This document shows positions 28,232-38,611 of a stretch of 64,000 bases of DNA, one piece after another. The notes below the pieces were generated by a model. The model searched no databases and was not told the origin of the DNA. It was given only the letters and a program-made list of their open reading frames with translations. The DNA is from a virus. Positions within the stretch are counted from its first letter, which is position 1. Every line of letters begins with the position of its first letter. Made by a program: the position numbers and the translations under genes. The stretch is taken from positions 1 through 64,000 of IMG/VR virus record IMGVR_UViG_3300030329_004520. One strand, written 5' to 3'.

Positions 28232-29355
28232 TGCATTATTTCATTTTTCCTACAGCAGATACATGGATATCAAGTGGTTCTAGTCACATAGATGGTACTG
28301 ATTTCAAAGACCAAAATTTTGGTAAAGACCAAGTATTAGAGATAAAAAAAGAATTTTGGAATAAAGCTTTTGATTATCCTACAAGAACATTAATTACATT
28401 TGCGGGTGAGGGTTTTACAGAAATGTCTCAATCAATAGTAGATGGTGATATACCAACTGATGCTAAATTCTATCTTAGAATGTTTGAAGCACAAGGTAAT
28501 ACAGATATGTCTTTAGAATATACTTTAGGTATACAACCAATCTCACAATCTTGGATAGAAGGGACAGGTAAATATCTTGACGACCCTAAAACAACAAATG
28601 GTGTGAGTTGGGATAATAGGAGTTATCCAGATGGTGGTTCAGAAACTGAGTGGGTAACAAAAGGTGGTGCCATTTATTATAAACCATCTAGTGTATTAGT
28701 ACTTAGTGGTTCAACACAAGCTTTTTCAAATGAATCACCTGATGTAAATGTTGAAGTAACTGATATGGTGAATATGTGGTTAAAAGGACAAGAAAATAAT
28801 AATGGTATGTTAATTAGATTCAATGCCGGTTCAGAGACAGATGATTCAACTTTCGGTAAACTTAAATTTTTCGGTAAAGATACTCATACAATATATGCAC
28901 CTCGTTTAGAAGTAAGATGGGATGGTCACAAACCAGTTACTGGTTCGAACACAGGTTCCTTAACACAATTAGATGTTTCAGGACAAGTAGATAATCATAT
29001 TTATACTATAGCTTGGAATGATAAGTATAGAGAAACAGATAAACCTAAATTTAGAATTGGAGCTAGAAAACAATTTATACAAAAAAGTTTTTCAACATCA
29101 TATAATACAATATCTGGTTCTTTTATACCAGAGGGTAGTGGTTCATATGCGATTGTAGATGTAGCAACAGGAGAAAAGGTTATTGACTTTTCAGACAATT
29201 CAAAATTATCTTGTGATTCAAAGAGTAATTATTTTATTGAATATATGAATGGACTATTTCCAGATAGGACTTATAAAGTATTAATAAAAGTTAAATACAA
29301 TGATGGACAAGAAAGAATATATGATAATGATTTTGAATTTAAATTAGTGAGATAA
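28231..29355 (+). CDS. DNRLRE-domain virion protein
   Basis: The N-terminal about 220 residues fit a DNRLRE/CBM-like jelly roll: PTADTWISSG, NFGKDQVLEIKKEF, RTLITFAGE, DAKFYLRMFEA, SWIEGTGKYLDDPKTTNGVSW and VTDMVNMWL. The C-terminal part continues as beta-rich, Ig-like strands. In a baseplate operon this suggests a carbohydrate-binding or wedge-associated structural protein. It overlaps the gp6-like gene by one base. Confidence 0.65.
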   Translation: MHYFIFPTADTWISSGSSHIDGTDFKDQNFGKDQVLEIKKEFWNKAFDYPTRTLITFAGEGFTEMSQSIVDGDIPTDAKFYLRMFEAQGNTDMSLEYTLGIQPISQSWIEGTGKYLDDPKTTNGVSWDNRSYPDGGSETEWVTKGGAIYYKPSSVLVLSGSTQAFSNESPDVNVEVTDMVNMWLKGQENNNGMLIRFNAGSETDDSTFGKLKFFGKDTHTIYAPRLEVRWDGHKPVTGSNTGSLTQLDVSGQVDNHIYTIAWNDKYRETDKPKFRIGARKQFIQKSFSTSYNTISGSFIPEGSGSYAIVDVATGEKVIDFSDNSKLSCDSKSNYFIEYMNGLFPDRTYKVLIKVKYNDGQERIYDNDFEFKLVR

Positions 29356-29358
29356 TAA

Positions 29359-32300
29359 ATGGCTAATCAATATAAAAATCTAGCTACTTTTAATGCATAC
29401 AAAGATAGAATATCAGAATATATTTCAGAAGAGTTAGTAAAGACTCAGAACTATCTTAATATAATGCAAAAAGTTGTAAGTGGTATAGGTTACACACCAG
29501 AACCACCTGAAACTAGACAACCAGTTTGGTTTGAAGATTATGATGCTAATAATGATGGTCGTATTGATGATACTGATGTTTTACTTTGGAATACAAATAA
29601 TATCAGACCAGATATAGCTGAAGAAATACAACAGATGTTAGATGGTACGATACCCTTTCCTCCACATCATCCGTCACACGATTATATGCACATGCAACGA
29701 GCGGGTGGTATATTTCAAAAAACTTTAAAAGATGGTAAAGTTTTTGTAGGTAGAAAAGTTGATGAAATAATGGTTGCATATGATGATGAGTTTTCTAGTC
29801 AACCTGAAGATGTATATATTATAGACTATATCGCATATAGATTGGGGGGTAATGAACCTAAGGATGCTATAAGTATAGGTATATTAGACCCTAATGATGA
29901 TGGTAATCCTGAGTGGCACTGGTTACCGACACCTATTCCTTATCTTATTATAAATAATGATGAAAAACTAGTATTAGCTCCTGATAGATTACAATTATTA
30001 TTTGAAGGTACGGATTGGCAAGATACAGAATTAGGTCAACATAATAATCTAAATAATAGTTCAGACCCACTAGCCGCATTTGAAGCTGAACTTCAAATCC
30101 ATGGTTTTAAAGCTTTTACTAAAGATGATTATAAATTATGGGATAATACAAGTCAATATTTACCTGTAGGTCTTAAAAGAAGACCCACGAGTAGAAAAAT
30201 CTTAGAAGATTTAGTTGATACAGAAATTGTTGAACTATTACCTGGTGATTTAAATGAACAGATAGATAGATTGTTCGCGTTATGGAATAACATAAAAGAT
30301 AAAATGCCTGTAGGTTGGAAAGAAACATCAAATATTAATCTTATATCAAATGGAGATTTCGGTGGAGGTATAGGTCCAGGTGATTATATAGGTCAAAGTG
30401 ACGATACAATAATTGGTACGGTAGTGAAAGAGAATCCAGGATTTTCACCGTATGTATTGAGGACTTCAAATAATAGTACAGACTTATATTATAATATAGA
30501 AATTCCTTTAGCCGATTGGCAAGCGGGTAATGATTTAGTTTTATCTGGTTGGGTAGCTAAGGGTCCAGGTTATCCTCAGCAATATACACCTCATTTTTTT
30601 GGAAGACGGTGGGAATGGATGTATAGTAATGAAGAAGTAGTCACTACCGTACAAGAACAGGGTAATAATTTATATGGTACAATAGTAGATGATTGGACAG
30701 AAAATGCTGAAGAACAAGAATGGCGAAGATGGAAAAAAGGAATAAGTATTCCAACAGCACCAGCATCATCAGACCCCAACGCAACTATAATTAGTTGTAA
30801 ATTAATTTGGAAATTAGGTAAAGTAACAGATGATTTATTAAATGATGAAAGTACTAGTTTTAGATATTTTACTGGACTCAGAGTAGAATATGGTGATAAT
30901 TTAAATGATAGTAATTATATACAACTAACTAATCCATCACAAAAAACTATTTTAAAATTAGCGAGAGACATACAAGATTTAGTAAGTCCTGGAAATGTTC
31001 CTATTTTTTCTACAAATAATGTAGAAAATCTTGTAGATGCTCAAAAGATTAGTGGTATTTTAGAAGAATTATTTTTAGAAATAAAAGAAACTTTATCAAA
31101 TCTTTTAGAAGAATTTACATCACAATCTGCTGGAACAATAAATCAATTATCATCTACATTCGGTAAAGCTATAGAACAAGCTACTGATGAAGACCAAACT
31201 TTAAGTTCGTTAGACCAAAATTTTAGTGTAACTTTACAAAATTTTTTAAATAGTATAGTTACATATAATAATTGGAATTGGGAAAATAATCCAGATGTAG
31301 GTATACCCACAGAACAAGAAATGTTAGATAATAATATCACAATCGAATCAGGTTTTGTCCATCAAATAACAGAATTAAAAGCCAAAATAGATAATATTGA
31401 AAATTGGATAACTGCTTTAAATGCTGTTGAACAACAACCATATATAGATGTTAATCCAGAAGATACTTACGATGATGCATCATATAATGCGGGATATACA
31501 GCTGGTGAGACAGCTGGTTACGATGCCGCTTACGCAGAATACGCTGGTATAGAGGTAGCACAAAGTCAATATGATATGAACTTAGAATTGTTTGATTTAA
31601 ATAATGATGGTATAATAAATTTTGAAGAAATACAAATGTTACAAGATACAAGTATAGACCATATTTGGTTAACAAGTACAGACCTTCAAAATCCGTATCG
31701 TACTGACCAGCAATTTTATATATCATTTTATAATCCGTGGGAGACAGATGAAGATGACGGTGGGATATTTAATACTGAAGACTATATTGTACAATATCAA
31801 TATAATAGACAGATTTTAATAGATATTATTCAAAGAATAATATCAGGAGATGCTAACAAACATCCATATTCATTTGAAAATAATAATGAAGTTGTAGATA
31901 CAAAAGATGTATTTGCTTTGTTATCATTGAGACCTTGGATGATGGCGGACGGATATGAAGGTGGAATGCGATGTCATTATGAATATGGTACTTTTAAGAA
32001 TTATGGTTTAGTACCTGTTGTATTAGATATGATGAAAGTAATGACAAGAAGAGCTATAGAAAAAGGTTGGAGTCAACAACATCAACTTATTAGTCCATAT
32101 ACATCTAAGACGGTAGGTACTAGAATGACTGATGATATAACAATGATGTTACAAAATTTTGATAATGTGGCGATTAGAAATTGGCATAATTATGCTCCAT
32201 TTGAAGATGGTTCAAATAGTTGGCTTTGGGGTGGAGTAGTAGAAGATTCTTCTGACCACTCAAGTCAAGATGGTTCAGATGGTCAAGGTCCTGAATCAAT

Positions 32301-33474
32301 GATGTTCTCTGATGATGACATTATGCATACTTGGGCAAAACACGCTAGAATTACTGGAACTAATGGACAACCCACAGAATGGAATTTATACGCGGAACTA
32401 GACCCAGTAAACACTTTTATGGAAAATTTATATGGATGGCCTGGTCTAGAAGCAGCGTTAGACACTACTCCACCATACGATGCTATCAATTGGACTTGGC
32501 CTTATCATCCGAATGTAGAATATGATGGTGATGGTGGTCATCACGGTGAAATATGGGAAAGAAGATGGCATCCTTATACTTTCGCTCAGCCATTTACGGT
32601 TGAAGGTTCAGACCCACTTGATGATGCTCATCACGAATACGATGATATTAGGACTGGTTGGGTACCACCTAATACATCTGGATTTATAACGAATTATCCT
32701 AGTTATGATGATAATTACGGACATATATACATATGCTTTAAAGATATACTATCTGCTATGTATTTATATCATCCTAATGTTTATTATCGTACTGATATTT
32801 TAGCAAGAGGAGGACCAGGTTCTTCTGAAAATGTCTGTGGACATATGGAATGGCATGATGGTAGAGGACTACCACAACTAGTTATTGAAGAGATGATACT
32901 TCAATATACAAAAGACCATTTATTGTGGACACAATATCCAACTTGGGATGCTAAATTTCCTTTCCCTGATGATGATGATGATGATACTGGTCATGGAGAT
33001 GGTGAACGACATTGGGAGAAAAGTAATGCTGAAAATCAATGGGGTCCTGGTTGTTTTAGAGCTGGAACAAAAATTAATACACCTGATGGATATAAAGTAA
33101 TAGAAGAAATTAAAGTAGGTGATATAGTTAAGTCTTATGATATTTATAAAAAAGAAGTTGTAAATAGAAAAGTAATTAAGACATTTGTACATTTAGATGA
33201 TACTGATGGATTAATACTAAACAATAAAATAAATACAACACAAGAACATAGATTTTACACATCAGAAAATAAATGGGTACACGCTAAAGATTTAAATATA
33301 GGTGATAAGATATTAAATATAGATGGTTCATATAAATCAATTGAATCTATTGAATTAGATTCAGAAGCGTATACGGTATATAATTTTAGAGTTATAGGAA
33401 CAGAAAATTATTTTGTTGAAGATATTTTAGCACATAACAGAAAAAATGAAAATGGTAACATTGGTCAATACTAG
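29359..33474 (+). CDS. giant baseplate-cluster protein with EF-hand/dockerin-like loops and C-terminal Hint domain
   Basis: 1371 residues. A calcium-loop motif DANNDGRIDDTD (residues 62-73) and a canonical EF-hand loop DLNNDGIINFEE (746-757) are visible. A GYxAGxxAGYDAAY repeat lies before the second loop. Between about 785 and 1225 is a Trp/His/Asp-rich region. An Asp run (DDDDD) is followed near residue 1232 by a complete Hint domain: CFRAGTKINTPDGYKVIEEI, TTQEHRF, DLNIGDKIL, and the ending VEDILAHN at 1360. Only 11 residues follow, starting with Arg. The body is unrecognised; the cluster says virion. Confidence 0.75.
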   Translation: MANQYKNLATFNAYKDRISEYISEELVKTQNYLNIMQKVVSGIGYTPEPPETRQPVWFEDYDANNDGRIDDTDVLLWNTNNIRPDIAEEIQQMLDGTIPFPPHHPSHDYMHMQRAGGIFQKTLKDGKVFVGRKVDEIMVAYDDEFSSQPEDVYIIDYIAYRLGGNEPKDAISIGILDPNDDGNPEWHWLPTPIPYLIINNDEKLVLAPDRLQLLFEGTDWQDTELGQHNNLNNSSDPLAAFEAELQIHGFKAFTKDDYKLWDNTSQYLPVGLKRRPTSRKILEDLVDTEIVELLPGDLNEQIDRLFALWNNIKDKMPVGWKETSNINLISNGDFGGGIGPGDYIGQSDDTIIGTVVKENPGFSPYVLRTSNNSTDLYYNIEIPLADWQAGNDLVLSGWVAKGPGYPQQYTPHFFGRRWEWMYSNEEVVTTVQEQGNNLYGTIVDDWTENAEEQEWRRWKKGISIPTAPASSDPNATIISCKLIWKLGKVTDDLLNDESTSFRYFTGLRVEYGDNLNDSNYIQLTNPSQKTILKLARDIQDLVSPGNVPIFSTNNVENLVDAQKISGILEELFLEIKETLSNLLEEFTSQSAGTINQLSSTFGKAIEQATDEDQTLSSLDQNFSVTLQNFLNSIVTYNNWNWENNPDVGIPTEQEMLDNNITIESGFVHQITELKAKIDNIENWITALNAVEQQPYIDVNPEDTYDDASYNAGYTAGETAGYDAAYAEYAGIEVAQSQYDMNLELFDLNNDGIINFEEIQMLQDTSIDHIWLTSTDLQNPYRTDQQFYISFYNPWETDEDDGGIFNTEDYIVQYQYNRQILIDIIQRIISGDANKHPYSFENNNEVVDTKDVFALLSLRPWMMADGYEGGMRCHYEYGTFKNYGLVPVVLDMMKVMTRRAIEKGWSQQHQLISPYTSKTVGTRMTDDITMMLQNFDNVAIRNWHNYAPFEDGSNSWLWGGVVEDSSDHSSQDGSDGQGPESMMFSDDDIMHTWAKHARITGTNGQPTEWNLYAELDPVNTFMENLYGWPGLEAALDTTPPYDAINWTWPYHPNVEYDGDGGHHGEIWERRWHPYTFAQPFTVEGSDPLDDAHHEYDDIRTGWVPPNTSGFITNYPSYDDNYGHIYICFKDILSAMYLYHPNVYYRTDILARGGPGSSENVCGHMEWHDGRGLPQLVIEEMILQYTKDHLLWTQYPTWDAKFPFPDDDDDDTGHGDGERHWEKSNAENQWGPGCFRAGTKINTPDGYKVIEEIKVGDIVKSYDIYKKEVVNRKVIKTFVHLDDTDGLILNNKINTTQEHRFYTSENKWVHAKDLNIGDKILNIDGSYKSIESIELDSEAYTVYNFRVIGTENYFVEDILAHNRKNENGNIGQY
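33052..33438 (+). other. Hint (intein-like autoprocessing) domain, residues 1232-1360
   Basis: The N-terminal Cys of the domain, a TxxH block (TTQEH) and a C-terminal HN are all present, which are the catalytic features of Hint domains. There is no endonuclease insert (129 residues). The residue after Asn is Arg, not Cys/Ser/Thr, so ordinary protein splicing is unlikely. Cleavage, or transfer at the N-terminal junction as in bacterial intein-like domains, is expected instead. Confidence 0.85.
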
Positions 33475-33489
33475 AGGAGAAAAAATATA

Positions 33490-34104
33490 ATGTCAAACTT
33501 AATAAATATATATGATGATGACCAAAGTGAATTGATTATTGATAACACAGATTTTGACCCAACAAATACTAGAATTTTCCATAACTTAGGTGAAAAACCC
33601 GTAACACTAAATAATCCAGCTGGTGTATGGTCAGAATTTAATACTAAAGCTAATAAATATCAAAATGCATCATTTGTAGAATTACACATATATGATGAGG
33701 GTGACAATTTTATATTAACTTTAAATAGTGGAAAACCTTTATTACAACAACCTAGTACAGGTAAATTTTATTTCGGTGATTATCATATATATAATGATAC
33801 ATATATGACAGGCATTAAACATACAGCATATCCCCACGAAGAATTAGCATTAGTAAGAGATACACAAATAATACCATATCCATTTGACCAACTTACTCCC
33901 GGTGATGAAAAAACAGGTCAGAGGTATGCTATTAAAATATCCGAAATTTTTGAGATTTTAAAAGTTAATTATAGTCTAAAAAAAGATACAAAGTTCAAAT
34001 TTAAATATGCAATATTCGGAGATTTATTTTTACAAGCAGCTACTCATTTTACAATAGCAGCTAGTGATAATATGGATATTGTAGACCAAGATGAGCCATT
34101 ATAA
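33490..34104 (+). CDS. hypothetical virion protein (204 aa)
   Basis: Beta-rich protein without recognised domain: DPTNTRIFHNLGEKPVTL, FVELHIYDEGDNFILTL, YFGDYHIYNDTYMTG, then a strand pair near the end. GAGGAG lies upstream. It overlaps the next gene by one base and is part of the virion operon. Confidence 0.6.
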   Translation: MSNLINIYDDDQSELIIDNTDFDPTNTRIFHNLGEKPVTLNNPAGVWSEFNTKANKYQNASFVELHIYDEGDNFILTLNSGKPLLQQPSTGKFYFGDYHIYNDTYMTGIKHTAYPHEELALVRDTQIIPYPFDQLTPGDEKTGQRYAIKISEIFEILKVNYSLKKDTKFKFKYAIFGDLFLQAATHFTIAASDNMDIVDQDEPL

Positions 34105-37100
34105 TGAGTAGTTTTTTTCCACAATTAACTCCTTCGGGTATTCGTTTCTTCGTTAAGAAGATAGCTAATTCAAAAAAAGAAGTACAAGTCAGTATTATTG
34201 ATAATTCAATAACTTCATATGAAACTGGAATGTTTAGCTGGTTTAATTTAACAACAGGTACTGAACATACTAATAAGACACATCTTTATAATATATTTAC
34301 TTCTTTAGCTACCACATCTAATTGGGCTATTAACCAAAATGAATATGAACTTGTAATTTCAGTTGGAGAAGGTAAGTATATACCTATTTTAAATTCTTTA
34401 TTTGTTCTAGACCCAGCTGCAGATAATAGTGATGTGAATGGTTATCATATGGTATACAAAACAAATGAAGCTATACCAGCCACGATTAAGAAAAATCAAA
34501 CTATAGATATATTAATATTAAAATCTGAATATTTAAATCAAGAAGTATTTTATGCGGGTAAACGACCACCCATTATTAAAAAATTCGGTAATCCGTTAAT
34601 AACAGATTATTCTCAAACAATTCCATATCAAAAAGAAAAATTAGTTGAAGATTTTGAAAATTTTAATGAACTTACTGGTTCAGTAGGAAAGGAAAAATTA
34701 ATACATACACTTTCTAGTTCTCTTCAAGAAAGATTAGTTGATTATTCAGATTTCAAAAATTTTGTACATTTTGGTTCAGCTGAACAAAGAATTAAAAATT
34801 ATAAAACAAAAGTAGCTGATATTGAAAATCTTCAAATTAATATTTCTAAGTCTTTATATACAACCGGTCAAAGTGACCCTGATACATCTGATTTTAATCC
34901 GTCAAATCAAGAATCTGTAACATCAATTCGTAGTCAATATTTTAATGAACTGCGTACTATACTTAATGGTTTTACAGATTATGAAAAGTTTTTATATTAT
35001 GATAATCAAATAAACTTTACTGGTTCATCACCTGGTATAGGTATGAACTATATTGAATCTGAACCGTTAGTTACATCAGATGCTATAGAGAAGAAAGCTG
35101 ATTTCGAAGGTTTTCCTTACGCATATTTTATTTCTGCTTCTACTGATAAAGAAGTAGCATTCACAGCTGGTAAATATATGGCTGAGGGGAACCATTTTAA
35201 TAACCAAACAGGTTCTTTCTATTTATCATTTTTAATGAAAGCATCTGGTTCATTTGACGAGAGATTTAAACATATTAATACTCAAACAAGTTCTCTTGTT
35301 AATTATCCAGAAAATAGTTTAAATGTTAATAATATTTTAAAACCATCATCAACGGGTAGTGAATATCGTAGATATGTATTTGCAGCATCAGCATCATATT
35401 GGTTACCGAATACTGGTTATCAAATCAGTCACCCTGGAGGTAATCCAATAACTGATTGGAGTAGTGATAGTAATCAAGTAAAAATAATTAAAGAAGGAAC
35501 TTCAGTTACTGGTTCTTTAGTTCAAGGATTTGGTGATTATGCTAATTTACTTACAACACCCGTAAATGCAGGTGAAAGTATTACTGGAAGTTTTGTACCG
35601 AAAGGAGATTTATTTAATATATCAATAAAAGATACAAGTATAGGTAAAGCTACTTCTGCTGTTGTAACTGATATTAAAGTAACTAAAACAAATCCACTTG
35701 ATTTTCTACCATTCGCTATTCAGTATTCAGTTTCATCTTCAACTTTCAATAATTGGTATGATGGTATATTATCTTCAGCTTCTTTTTTCGATACTCATAA
35801 TATACATAGATTATATAATAATATTCCTCCTACTTTCCAAACAATGGATACAGAGACAAGTAATAGAGATATGTTACAATATGTTGATATGATGGGAGAA
35901 TTTTTTGATGAATATAAGGTATTAATTGATGATTATTATAGAGTATTTGATTTAGGATTTTCAGATTATGAAATGGTACCACCGAAATTTAATGCATTAC
36001 TAGCTAATTCTTTAGGTTATGATTTCCTTTCAGAACAAAGTGGTAGTATTTTAGAAAAATTTGGTCTATTTGATTCATTCAGTTCTGAACAAAAAGAATA
36101 CAATAATAAACTTTTTAATAATATATTAAATAATATTCATTACATTTATAAATCAAAAGGTACTGATAACAGCATCAGAGCTCTTTTGAATTGTTATGGT
36201 TTACCATCTAATGTTTTAAAAATAAAAGAAACAGGTCAAAATCTTAAATCATATGAGCAAACATTTTTATCTAATGATACACATTTAACAGCTGTAAATA
36301 AATTATCTGAGATGACTGGTAGTGTTAGTTTCGAACAATATACTGAAGCATTTTTTACTTTAATAATGCATCCGATGATGAACTTGACAACAGAATGGAA
36401 CTCTTCTAATGTTATATCTCAGTCAGCGGTTGAGGGTGTATTTAAAATGGAAACTACTCCGAATACTATGAGTTTATTTTCTAGTAAAGTTACAACTGGT
36501 GGAAATGACTTGTGGAGAGTTATTGTAATACCATCAGGTTCAAGTCAACCTAAAAAGGCAAAAGTTAAATTTCAATTAAATAAGTCAAATAAAGGAGTAT
36601 CTCCTATCACAACACACGGAGACACTTATTCTATAGAAACACCTTATTTAGATATTCTTGATAGTAAATTAACTAATATTTTAATACAAAAAAGTGCATC
36701 ATTGGCTAATGCATATCCTAAGACGGGTACTTATGATTATGAACTAATAGTAGGTAAGTTGGATGGAGAACGACTTAAATTTGTAACAGGAAGTAAAATA
36801 CAAGTTGCCGGTGGAACATTGGCTGGAGGAAGAGCTAATCAAAATTGGCTTAGTGGTAGTATCAATCAATTTTATATTTGTCCAGATTATACTGGTTCAG
36901 TAGCGGAAGTAAGAAGTTGGAAAGAACCTCTTTCAGTCGGAGCATTTAAACAGCATGTTTATAATCCAAAAAACATTGTAGGTAATCATTTCTCAAGTTC
37001 ATTAGATGATTTAGAGTGGCATTATTATATGGGTGAAAATTATAAATCAGGTTCAGATAAGTTTGAGGTAATTGATGTATCACCAAATACTCCGGACTAT

Positions 37101-38516
37101 ACAATAGTTGTTGATAAAAATTTATTTAATTCACAATCATTTTGGTATGATATGACTACTATTGAGACATTTAATTTTCCATTATATGGTAGTGGGGCAG
37201 GTACTTTAGTTTATAATGAAAACTCAATTTTAATACCAGATACATTTACATTAAAAGATGATTTGAGATATGACCAAAGTGTTATAAAACAAAATCACGA
37301 TTTATTAAGTCACGATATAATTAATACACCACAATTAGATTTTTCCAGGTCTCCACAGAATGTTATTAACGATTTCTTAAAAGATAATTTGGGTAATTTA
37401 GATTTTAATGATTTGTTCGCCGACCCTAGAGATGAGTTTGAAGATTCCTATGAAGCCTTAGATAAATTTAATCATAACTTAATTAATAAATTTGATATAT
37501 CAATTAATATTAATAAATTTAAAAGAGGAGTATCAAGAATATTTAATTCATCACTTATAGAAAGTACTAAAAAAATGTTACCGGCTAGAGCGAAGTTAAT
37601 AGATGGACTCGTTTTAAAACCAACATATACTGAACGAATTAAAATAAAACCATTAAAAGAAAGACCTTCTGTTGAAAAGTTAGGTGACAATGAAGGAGTA
37701 TTACCAGATACAAGTTGGACTTTTACACCCGGAGAAGAACATAAACCATATGCATATTCATTTAATGATTTAGATGCTGATTTTGAAGAGACTTTCTATC
37801 CATGGTATGAGAATAAAGGTGATAGTACAGGTATAATTTTAGATGCGAGAGAATATCCAGATAGAATATTTGATGACAGACCGGAATTGTCTTGGGGTAC
37901 TACACTTAATGATACTCATTTCGTTAGTCATTTAGATGCTGGTATAAATAATGATTATAATACTGGATATTATGAAACTCAAGATGTATTTCATATGATT
38001 GGAGATATTGAATTTATATCTGGTTCATTACATTGGGGTTTACCTCAAATTGATTATATGAAAGATAGTACTTTTAAAAATAAAAAATTATTGAAAACAA
38101 GTGATGCTGTAGCTAGTAGAGAATTAGGAACTACTTTACAATATGTTTCTGTAAATAGTTCTTCTTATTATGGTAAACTAATTGATAATGAATTTAGAAG
38201 ACCACAAAATCATCATACAACTTTTGGTGGTCATAGTCATATGAATTTAGGTAGAATATATGAAGGATATCAACATCGTGGTGATATAGACAATAATACT
38301 TATTCTAATAATACTAAAGTTTCTTATGTTGCTCCAGCTGTAAGTGATTTGGCACATAAAGTAGTTGTACCTAAAGGAGCGATGACTGATACAACAAGTA
38401 AATTAGCATATGAAGATTTAACTACACAGGCATTTTATCGTATACAAATTGATAATAAAGGTAAAGGAAAATTAAAAGTTATTAGGAATGATGAGATAGA
38501 AGGTACCGCATCTTAA
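34104..38516 (+). CDS. giant tail/baseplate protein with tail-protein-I-like region
   Basis: 1470 residues. Around residues 595-720 are MLQYVDMMGEFFDEYKVLID, YEMVPPKFNALLANSLGYDF, NNILNNIHYIYKSKGTDNSI and RALLNCYGLPSN, resembling phage tail protein I (P2 gpI/wedge class), which links baseplate to fibres. Before it lie many Ser/Gly strands with a LamG-like look, and after it a concanavalin-like stretch (GTYDYELIVGKLDGERLKF, FYICPDYTGSVAEVRSW). Wedge or fibre-connector function is likely. Ends the transcription block before an ATATTTATA box. Confidence 0.65.
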   Translation: MSSFFPQLTPSGIRFFVKKIANSKKEVQVSIIDNSITSYETGMFSWFNLTTGTEHTNKTHLYNIFTSLATTSNWAINQNEYELVISVGEGKYIPILNSLFVLDPAADNSDVNGYHMVYKTNEAIPATIKKNQTIDILILKSEYLNQEVFYAGKRPPIIKKFGNPLITDYSQTIPYQKEKLVEDFENFNELTGSVGKEKLIHTLSSSLQERLVDYSDFKNFVHFGSAEQRIKNYKTKVADIENLQINISKSLYTTGQSDPDTSDFNPSNQESVTSIRSQYFNELRTILNGFTDYEKFLYYDNQINFTGSSPGIGMNYIESEPLVTSDAIEKKADFEGFPYAYFISASTDKEVAFTAGKYMAEGNHFNNQTGSFYLSFLMKASGSFDERFKHINTQTSSLVNYPENSLNVNNILKPSSTGSEYRRYVFAASASYWLPNTGYQISHPGGNPITDWSSDSNQVKIIKEGTSVTGSLVQGFGDYANLLTTPVNAGESITGSFVPKGDLFNISIKDTSIGKATSAVVTDIKVTKTNPLDFLPFAIQYSVSSSTFNNWYDGILSSASFFDTHNIHRLYNNIPPTFQTMDTETSNRDMLQYVDMMGEFFDEYKVLIDDYYRVFDLGFSDYEMVPPKFNALLANSLGYDFLSEQSGSILEKFGLFDSFSSEQKEYNNKLFNNILNNIHYIYKSKGTDNSIRALLNCYGLPSNVLKIKETGQNLKSYEQTFLSNDTHLTAVNKLSEMTGSVSFEQYTEAFFTLIMHPMMNLTTEWNSSNVISQSAVEGVFKMETTPNTMSLFSSKVTTGGNDLWRVIVIPSGSSQPKKAKVKFQLNKSNKGVSPITTHGDTYSIETPYLDILDSKLTNILIQKSASLANAYPKTGTYDYELIVGKLDGERLKFVTGSKIQVAGGTLAGGRANQNWLSGSINQFYICPDYTGSVAEVRSWKEPLSVGAFKQHVYNPKNIVGNHFSSSLDDLEWHYYMGENYKSGSDKFEVIDVSPNTPDYTIVVDKNLFNSQSFWYDMTTIETFNFPLYGSGAGTLVYNENSILIPDTFTLKDDLRYDQSVIKQNHDLLSHDIINTPQLDFSRSPQNVINDFLKDNLGNLDFNDLFADPRDEFEDSYEALDKFNHNLINKFDISININKFKRGVSRIFNSSLIESTKKMLPARAKLIDGLVLKPTYTERIKIKPLKERPSVEKLGDNEGVLPDTSWTFTPGEEHKPYAYSFNDLDADFEETFYPWYENKGDSTGIILDAREYPDRIFDDRPELSWGTTLNDTHFVSHLDAGINNDYNTGYYETQDVFHMIGDIEFISGSLHWGLPQIDYMKDSTFKNKKLLKTSDAVASRELGTTLQYVSVNSSSYYGKLIDNEFRRPQNHHTTFGGHSHMNLGRIYEGYQHRGDIDNNTYSNNTKVSYVAPAVSDLAHKVVVPKGAMTDTTSKLAYEDLTTQAFYRIQIDNKGKGKLKVIRNDEIEGTAS

Positions 38517-38545
38517 TTTTTTTTAACATAAAATGAAAAAAAACT

Positions 38546-38554
38546 ATATTTATA
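38546..38554 (+). promoter_or_regulatory. ATATTTATA box
   Basis: ATATTTATATATGAA (box plus flank to 38560), in the 95-base gap before the ATG at 38612; same 15-base string as at 25111. Confidence 0.45.
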
Positions 38555-38611
38555 TATGAAAACATATATGCAGTTAAGTTATAGTACATTTCATAATATA
38601 GGAGAACATTA

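Noticed and set aside
33052-33474. Hint domain as a splicing intein
   Set aside because: There is no Cys/Ser/Thr after the terminal Asn, only 11 residues follow, and the host protein is not interrupted in a conserved region.
35698-35892. 64-residue plus-strand frame inside the tail-protein-I-like gene
   Set aside because: It is out of frame within a strongly coding region, and its hydrophobic product is a by-product of A/T-rich codons.
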